From Limnohabitans sp. (GTDB taxonomy: Bacteria; Pseudomonadota; Gammaproteobacteria; Burkholderiales; Burkholderiaceae_C), in the NCBI GenBank assembly GCA_021731425.1, contig JAKFXJ010000265.1, positions 1 through 8,977 of the forward strand: a DNA stretch of 8,977 nt, written 5' to 3'. Shown in pieces: positions 6,075-8,977 of this stretch (the first letter of the stretch is position 1; each line of letters starts with the position of its first letter). The translations under genes were made by a program, and so were the position numbers. Below the pieces are notes generated by a model. It was not told where the DNA came from and did not search any database. It saw nothing but the letters and a program-made list of their open reading frames with translations.

Positions 6075-6991
6075 TGACTCCGTCTCCCTTGTCTGCCTCG
6101 TTTGCCAACGCCCTTGCCGCCGCGCACGAGGCTGCCGGGTCACAAAACCACCCGGCCAGCACACTGTATGTCGTGGCCACCCCCATTGGCAACCTGGCCG
6201 ACATCAGCCTGCGGGCCTTGCATGTGCTTGCCCGCGTCGACGTGGTGGCCTGTGAAGACACCCGCCACACCCAGCAATTGCTGCGCGCCTACGGGCTGGA
6301 CCGCCCGGGCAGCCAGCTTTTGGCGGTGCACCAACACAACGAAGCCGAAGCGGCGCACAACGTGCTCGAGCGCCTGGGCCAAGGCCAACGCGTGGCCTAT
6401 GTGAGTGATGCAGGCACCCCGGCCATCAGCGACCCCGGCGCGAGGCTGGTGGCGGCCGTTCGGCAAGCGGGGTTTCGGGTCATGCCGCTGCCCGGCGCCA
6501 GCAGCGTGACCACGGCGCTCAGTGCATCGGGCATGACCGGTGACAGCGGCTTTGTCTTTGCCGGGTTTTTGTCCAACAAAGCCACCGAACGCCAATTGGC
6601 CGTGCAACACCTGGCGCAAGAAAGCCGCGCCGTGGTGCTGCTGGAGGCGCCGCACCGCATCGAGGCCCTCGCCCAAGCTCTGGCGGTGCTGGGCAAGCGC
6701 CCCATCACCCTGGGGCGTGAGTTGACCAAGCAGTTTGAGCAGATCGAGACCTTGCCTGCGCAAGACTTGAGCGCCTGGCTGGCCGAAAAACCCGAGCGCC
6801 TGCGGGGTGAATTTGTGCTGGTGCTGCACGACGCACCCGTCGACGACGCCACCGGTGAAGGCTTGCGGGTTTTGCAGCTGCTGCTGCCCGAGTTGCCACT
6901 CAAAACGGCGGTCAAACTGGCGGCCGAGATCTCGGGCGAATCCAAAAATACCCTGTACGAGCAAGCGCTGGCCCTGAAAAATCAAGGCTGA
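6074..6991 (+). CDS. rsmI: 16S rRNA (cytidine(1402)-2'-O)-methyltransferase RsmI
   Basis: The protein has 305 residues (E. coli RsmI about 286). It is of the tetrapyrrole-methylase (SAM-dependent, class III) fold. Motifs are TPIGNL (36-41), EDTRHT (61-66), HNE (88-90), SDAGTP (111-116) and LPLPGASS. The C-terminal RsmI segment LPLKTAVKLAAEISG...KNTLYEQAL is present. The enzyme 2'-O-methylates C1402 of 16S rRNA in the decoding centre, acting with RsmH. The start is TTG at 6074: it is the first usable start after an in-frame stop at 6062-6064, and AGGA lies 6 bases upstream. No in-frame ATG or GTG occurs before the conserved core, so another TTG (6089) is the main alternative. The N-terminal 28 residues are a poorly conserved Ala-rich tail. 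The start base is shared with the divergent yraN start. Confidence 0.94.
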   Translation: MTPSPLSASFANALAAAHEAAGSQNHPASTLYVVATPIGNLADISLRALHVLARVDVVACEDTRHTQQLLRAYGLDRPGSQLLAVHQHNEAEAAHNVLERLGQGQRVAYVSDAGTPAISDPGARLVAAVRQAGFRVMPLPGASSVTTALSASGMTGDSGFVFAGFLSNKATERQLAVQHLAQESRAVVLLEAPHRIEALAQALAVLGKRPITLGRELTKQFEQIETLPAQDLSAWLAEKPERLRGEFVLVLHDAPVDDATGEGLRVLQLLLPELPLKTAVKLAAEISGESKNTLYEQALALKNQG

Positions 6992-7018
6992 AGCCCGAAT
7001 CCCCGTGCCCGCGCAAGG

Positions 7019-7024
7019 CACAAT
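7019..7024 (+). promoter_or_regulatory. -10-like box before the small membrane protein gene
   Basis: CACAAT ends 8 bases before the ATG at 7033. The intervening bases are C-rich (CTGCCCCC) and contain no Shine-Dalgarno. No recognisable -35 lies at the usual spacing. The same arrangement occurs before three other genes in this window. Confidence 0.28.
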
Positions 7025-7032
7025 CTGCCCCC

Positions 7033-7446
7033 ATGAATTTCAACCGAATCCTCACCCTCACGGGCATCGCCGTTTTGACTGTTGGGGCTTGGCAAGCCTT
7101 TGGCTGGCCGGGCATTGCCTTGGCCGTGGGCGGCATTGTCATGTGGGTGCTGCTGCACTTCACCCGAATGGTCACCATCCTGAAAAAAGCCGCTGACCGG
7201 CCCATCGGCCATGTGGCCAGCGCCGTGATGCTCAACGCCAAACTGAGAAAAGGCGCCACGCTGATGCACGTCATCGCCATGACCCGGTCTCTGGGCCTGC
7301 TGCAAACCGAAAAAGACACCCAGCCGGAGGTCTTCACCTGGACCGACACCAGCGAATCGGTGGTCACCTGCACTTTTGTGGGCGGCAGGTTGACCGAATG
7401 GACACTGGTGCGCCCTGAAGAGCGCCCCGAAGTGCCAAACCCTTAA
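7033..7446 (+). CDS. Small membrane protein of unknown function, two predicted transmembrane helices
   Basis: I do not recognise a named family for these 137 residues. The N-terminus has two hydrophobic segments, about residues 5-21 and 24-43, separated by a short FGWP turn, so a membrane hairpin is likely. A basic/amphipathic stretch follows (LKKAADRPIGH, 50-60), then a soluble C-terminal part of about 75 residues. It ends with a small beta-rich segment (EVFTWTD, SVVTCTFVGGRLTEWTLVRP). One Cys (C113) is present. There are no catalytic motifs. Codon use matches the neighbours and the frame is clean, so it looks like a real gene and not a shadow. It lies 41 bases after rsmI and 47 bases before ilvE, on the same strand. 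No Shine-Dalgarno is visible and a -10-like CACAAT precedes it. Co-transcription with rsmI is possible but not shown. Confidence 0.8.
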   Translation: MNFNRILTLTGIAVLTVGAWQAFGWPGIALAVGGIVMWVLLHFTRMVTILKKAADRPIGHVASAVMLNAKLRKGATLMHVIAMTRSLGLLQTEKDTQPEVFTWTDTSESVVTCTFVGGRLTEWTLVRPEERPEVPNP

Positions 7447-7493
7447 AATCCAAGCCAACCCTGTTTATTGCAGCTAATTCAAAGGACACTTTC

Positions 7494-8444
7494 ATGAGCG
7501 TTGTCATTCCCTCCATGTCAGACCGTGACGGCAAAATCTGGATGGACGGCCAGATGGTCGATTGGCGCGACGCCAAGATCCATGTGCTGAGCCACACCCT
7601 GCACTACGGCTGCGGCGCTTTTGAGGGCGTGCGTGCCTACAAAACCGAGCAAGGCACCGCCATCTTCCGCCTGCAAGAGCACACCGAGCGCCTGTTCAAC
7701 AGCGCCAAGATCTTGCGCATGAACATCCCCTTCACCCAAGCGCAGGTCAACGAAGCCCAGCGCGCCGTGGTGCGCGAGAACAATTTGGAGTCGGGCTACA
7801 TCCGCCCCCTGACCTGGATTGGCGACAAAAAGCTGGGTGTCAGCCCCAAGGGCAACACCATCCACCTGATGGTGGCTGCCTGGACATGGGGCGCCTATTT
7901 GGGCGAAGAAGGCATGAAGCGCGGCATCCGCGTGAAAACCTCCAGCTACACCCGCCACCACGTCAACATCACCATGACGCAAGCCAAGGCGGTGAGCAAC
8001 TACACCAACAGCATTTTGGCCAACATGGAAGTGACCGACGAGGGTTACGACGAAGCCCTGTTGCTCGACACCTCGGGCTTTGTGTCCGAAGGCGCGGGCG
8101 AGAACATTTTTGTGGTGAAAAACGGCGTGATTTACACCCCTGACTTGTCGGCTGGCGCCTTGAACGGCATCACCCGCAACACGGTGTTCCACATCGCCAA
8201 GGACCTGGGCCTGGAGATCGTGCAAAAGCGCATCACCCGCGACGAGGTGTACATCGCTGACGAAGCCTTCTTCACCGGCACCGCCGCCGAAGTCACGCCG
8301 ATCCGCGAACTCGACCGCATCGAGCTGGGCAAAGAAGGTTATGTGGGCAGCCGCGGCCCCATCACCGAGAAAATCCAGAGCGCCTTCTTTGACATCGTCA
8401 ACGGTCGCAACCCCAAGTACGCCTACTGGCTGACCAAGGTTTGA
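7494..8444 (+). CDS. ilvE: Branched-chain amino acid aminotransferase IlvE
   Basis: The 316-residue protein is a fold-type IV PLP aminotransferase, near the usual length of 300-310. Recognisable elements are IWMDG near the N-terminus, HYGCGAFEGVRAY (37-49), SAKI (70-73), YIRPL (102-106), AAWTWGAYLG, and the PLP Schiff-base lysine K165 in QAKAVSNY. SEGAGENIF and FFTGTAAEVTPIRELD follow. The chain aligns with E. coli IlvE end to end. It transfers the amino group between glutamate and the branched-chain 2-oxoacids, the last step of Leu, Ile and Val synthesis, in the cytoplasm. A good Shine-Dalgarno, AAAGGA (7481-7486), lies 7 bases before the ATG, in contrast to several neighbours. The zinc-finger gene follows 10 bases after its stop. 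No leader peptide or attenuator is visible in the 47-base gap upstream. Confidence 0.96.
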   Translation: MSVVIPSMSDRDGKIWMDGQMVDWRDAKIHVLSHTLHYGCGAFEGVRAYKTEQGTAIFRLQEHTERLFNSAKILRMNIPFTQAQVNEAQRAVVRENNLESGYIRPLTWIGDKKLGVSPKGNTIHLMVAAWTWGAYLGEEGMKRGIRVKTSSYTRHHVNITMTQAKAVSNYTNSILANMEVTDEGYDEALLLDTSGFVSEGAGENIFVVKNGVIYTPDLSAGALNGITRNTVFHIAKDLGLEIVQKRITRDEVYIADEAFFTGTAAEVTPIRELDRIELGKEGYVGSRGPITEKIQSAFFDIVNGRNPKYAYWLTKV

Positions 8445-8454
8445 GGAAGTAAGC

Positions 8455-8661
8455 ATGAGCACCCAAGCTGTTGAACTGCTGGCCACCGACCTGAACCCCC
8501 AAGGCGGTGTGTTTTGCCCGAGCCCCAAAGCCGACATGAAGATCTGGAACAGCCACCCCAAGGTGTACTTGGATGTGGCCAAAACCGGCCAAGCCAAGTG
8601 CCCTTATTGCGGCACGGTTTACAAACTCAAAGCAGGTGAAGTGGTCGGACACCACCACTGA
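8455..8661 (+). CDS. CHCC zinc-finger domain protein (zf-CHCC, NDUFS6-like)
   Basis: The 68-residue protein carries one zinc-binding set in the order C21, H34, C49, C52, with the contexts VFCPSP, NSHPKVYLDV and CPYCGTVYKL. This is the pattern of the zf-CHCC family, whose eukaryotic member NDUFS6 is an accessory subunit of respiratory complex I. In proteobacteria the role of the free-standing protein is not settled, and a link to complex I here is only inference. The Shine-Dalgarno GAGGAA (8443-8448) overlaps the ilvE stop codon and lies 6 bases before the ATG. Translation is therefore probably coupled to ilvE. The last three residues are His-His-His. A strong terminator follows 40 bases downstream, closing an ilvE-zinc-finger unit. 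Confidence 0.9.
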   Translation: MSTQAVELLATDLNPQGGVFCPSPKADMKIWNSHPKVYLDVAKTGQAKCPYCGTVYKLKAGEVVGHHH

Positions 8662-8673
8662 AGCGCACGCTCA

Positions 8674-8690
8674 GCCATCCGGTTGATGGC
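8674..8690. repeat. Small inverted repeat upstream of the terminator
   Basis: GCCATC (8674-8679) and GATGGC (8685-8690) form a 6-base stem with a 5-base loop, 12 bases after the zinc-finger stop and 11 bases before the main terminator. It has no U-run. It may stabilise the 3' end of the transcript or be chance. Confidence 0.3.
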
Positions 8691-8701
8691 CGCCTAGCCC
8701 C

Positions 8702-8734
8702 ACGGCGAACACTCAGGTGTTCGCCGTTTTGTTT
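8702..8734 (+). terminator. Rho-independent terminator of the ilvE-zinc-finger unit
   Basis: ACGGCGAACAC (8702-8712) and GTGTTCGCCGT (8717-8727) make a perfect 11-base stem around a TCAG loop. The U-rich tail TTTTGTTT (8727-8734) starts in the last paired base. This is a textbook plus-strand terminator. The stop codon of the convergent histidine kinase gene occupies three of the four loop bases (8713-8715). The right arm and the U-run encode that protein's last residues. On the minus strand the hairpin lacks a U-run. Confidence 0.9.
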
Positions 8735-8977
8735 GGGGGCAAGCTCACCACAAAACAAGCCCCACCACCGGGCCGGTCTGTGCAGCTCACCCGCCCGCCA
8801 TGGCGCTCGGCAATCGACTTGACCAGCGACAGCCCCAAGCCCACACCACCCACGCGCTCGCTGGCCCCAGGCAAGCGGAAAAACGGCTCAAAGATCCGCT
8901 CTCGGTACGCGACAGGCACGCCAGGGCCACGGTCACCCACCGCGATGAGGACCTCCGAGCCCTGGGCTTGCAAGGAC
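8713..8977 (-). CDS. Sensor histidine kinase, C-terminal ATP-binding end (5' part outside window)
   Basis: The frame is open to the right edge, giving the last 87 residues of a longer protein; no true start is in view. The fragment holds the end of a HATPase_c domain. It has the G1-type box VGDRGPGVP, the F box RIFEPFFR and the G2 box GVGLGLSLVK. The usual closing strand follows: AERHGGRVSCTDRPGGGACFVVSLP. The boxes are intact, so ATP binding is expected. The kinase would autophosphorylate a His in the missing part and pass the phosphate to a response regulator, probably encoded next to it outside the window. The signal sensed cannot be inferred. The short tail after the domain (PPNKTANT) is encoded within the plus-strand terminator hairpin and its U-run. 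Confidence 0.92.
   Translation of the reverse strand, partial: SLQAQGSEVLIAVGDRGPGVPVAYRERIFEPFFRLPGASERVGGVGLGLSLVKSIAERHGGRVSCTDRPGGGACFVVSLPPNKTANT

Noticed and set aside
6075..6164. N-terminal extension of YraN to an ATG at 6164
   Set aside because: The added 30 residues are Arg-rich, lie wholly antisense to rsmI and exceed the family length. The ATG at 6074 has a suitable purine-rich stretch 9 bases upstream.
6140..7021. 293-codon minus-strand open frame over rsmI
   Set aside because: It is fully antisense to rsmI, whose motifs are intact. The product has shadow-like composition rich in Gln, Gly and His.
7518..8597. 359-codon minus-strand open frame across ilvE and the zinc-finger gene
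   Set aside because: It runs antisense over two well-supported genes and their terminator side. The composition is Val/Gly/His-rich without motifs, which is typical of a shadow frame.
1..8977. Mobile element, CRISPR array, toxin-antitoxin or phage-defence system
   Set aside because: I saw no transposase, integrase, direct-repeat array, tRNA-flanked insertion, composition break or defence-type domain. Every complete gene but one matches a recognised housekeeping or metabolic family.

Overview
The window is GC-rich and densely packed with housekeeping-type chromosomal genes. It looks like a betaproteobacterium of the order Burkholderiales, most likely Comamonadaceae (Limnohabitans, Rhodoferax or Acidovorax-like). 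The lineage call is inference. It rests on codon use, protein style, short intergenic gaps, start codons that often sit 6-8 bases after a -10-like box, and an ilvE gene followed by a small CHCC zinc-finger gene. There is no rRNA, tRNA, CRISPR array, insertion sequence or phage gene that I can support. No stretch above 300 bases lacks a gene; the longest gap is about 118 bases.

Left part (1-2423): a beta-hydroxyacid dehydrogenase gene runs off the left edge on the minus strand. It is divergent from yggS, which encodes the PLP-homeostasis protein. yggS converges on a gene for a Rhizobium etli-type (AnsA/ReAV-like) L-asparaginase, and a perfect 8-bp inverted repeat that includes the asparaginase stop codon lies between them. 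Centre-left (2526-4331): a 601-residue protein fuses an N-terminal biotin carrier domain to an acyl-CoA carboxyltransferase. No biotin carboxylase lies beside it. It is divergent from the asparaginase gene, and a small palindrome sits in the gap.

Centre (4390-6991): dolP, diaA and yraN lie on the minus strand and rsmI on the plus strand. This is the E. coli rsmI / lpoA-yraN-diaA-dolP neighbourhood without lpoA. dolP and diaA abut with no spacer. The yraN and rsmI start codons share one base pair. The roles are outer-membrane integrity (DolP), replication-initiation control (DiaA), an endonuclease-fold protein of unclear role (YraN) and 16S rRNA methylation (RsmI).

Right part (7033-8977): a small two-helix membrane protein of unknown function, then ilvE (branched-chain amino acid aminotransferase) and a CHCC zinc-finger gene in a compact pair. 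A strong intrinsic terminator ends the pair. It is nested in the last codons of a convergent histidine kinase gene that runs off the right edge.

I did not find a convincing new multi-gene system. The points most worth a second look are the free-standing biotin carrier-carboxyltransferase fusion, the DiaA-like protein with altered active-site positions, the yraN/rsmI start overlap, and the repeated leaderless-type start architecture.
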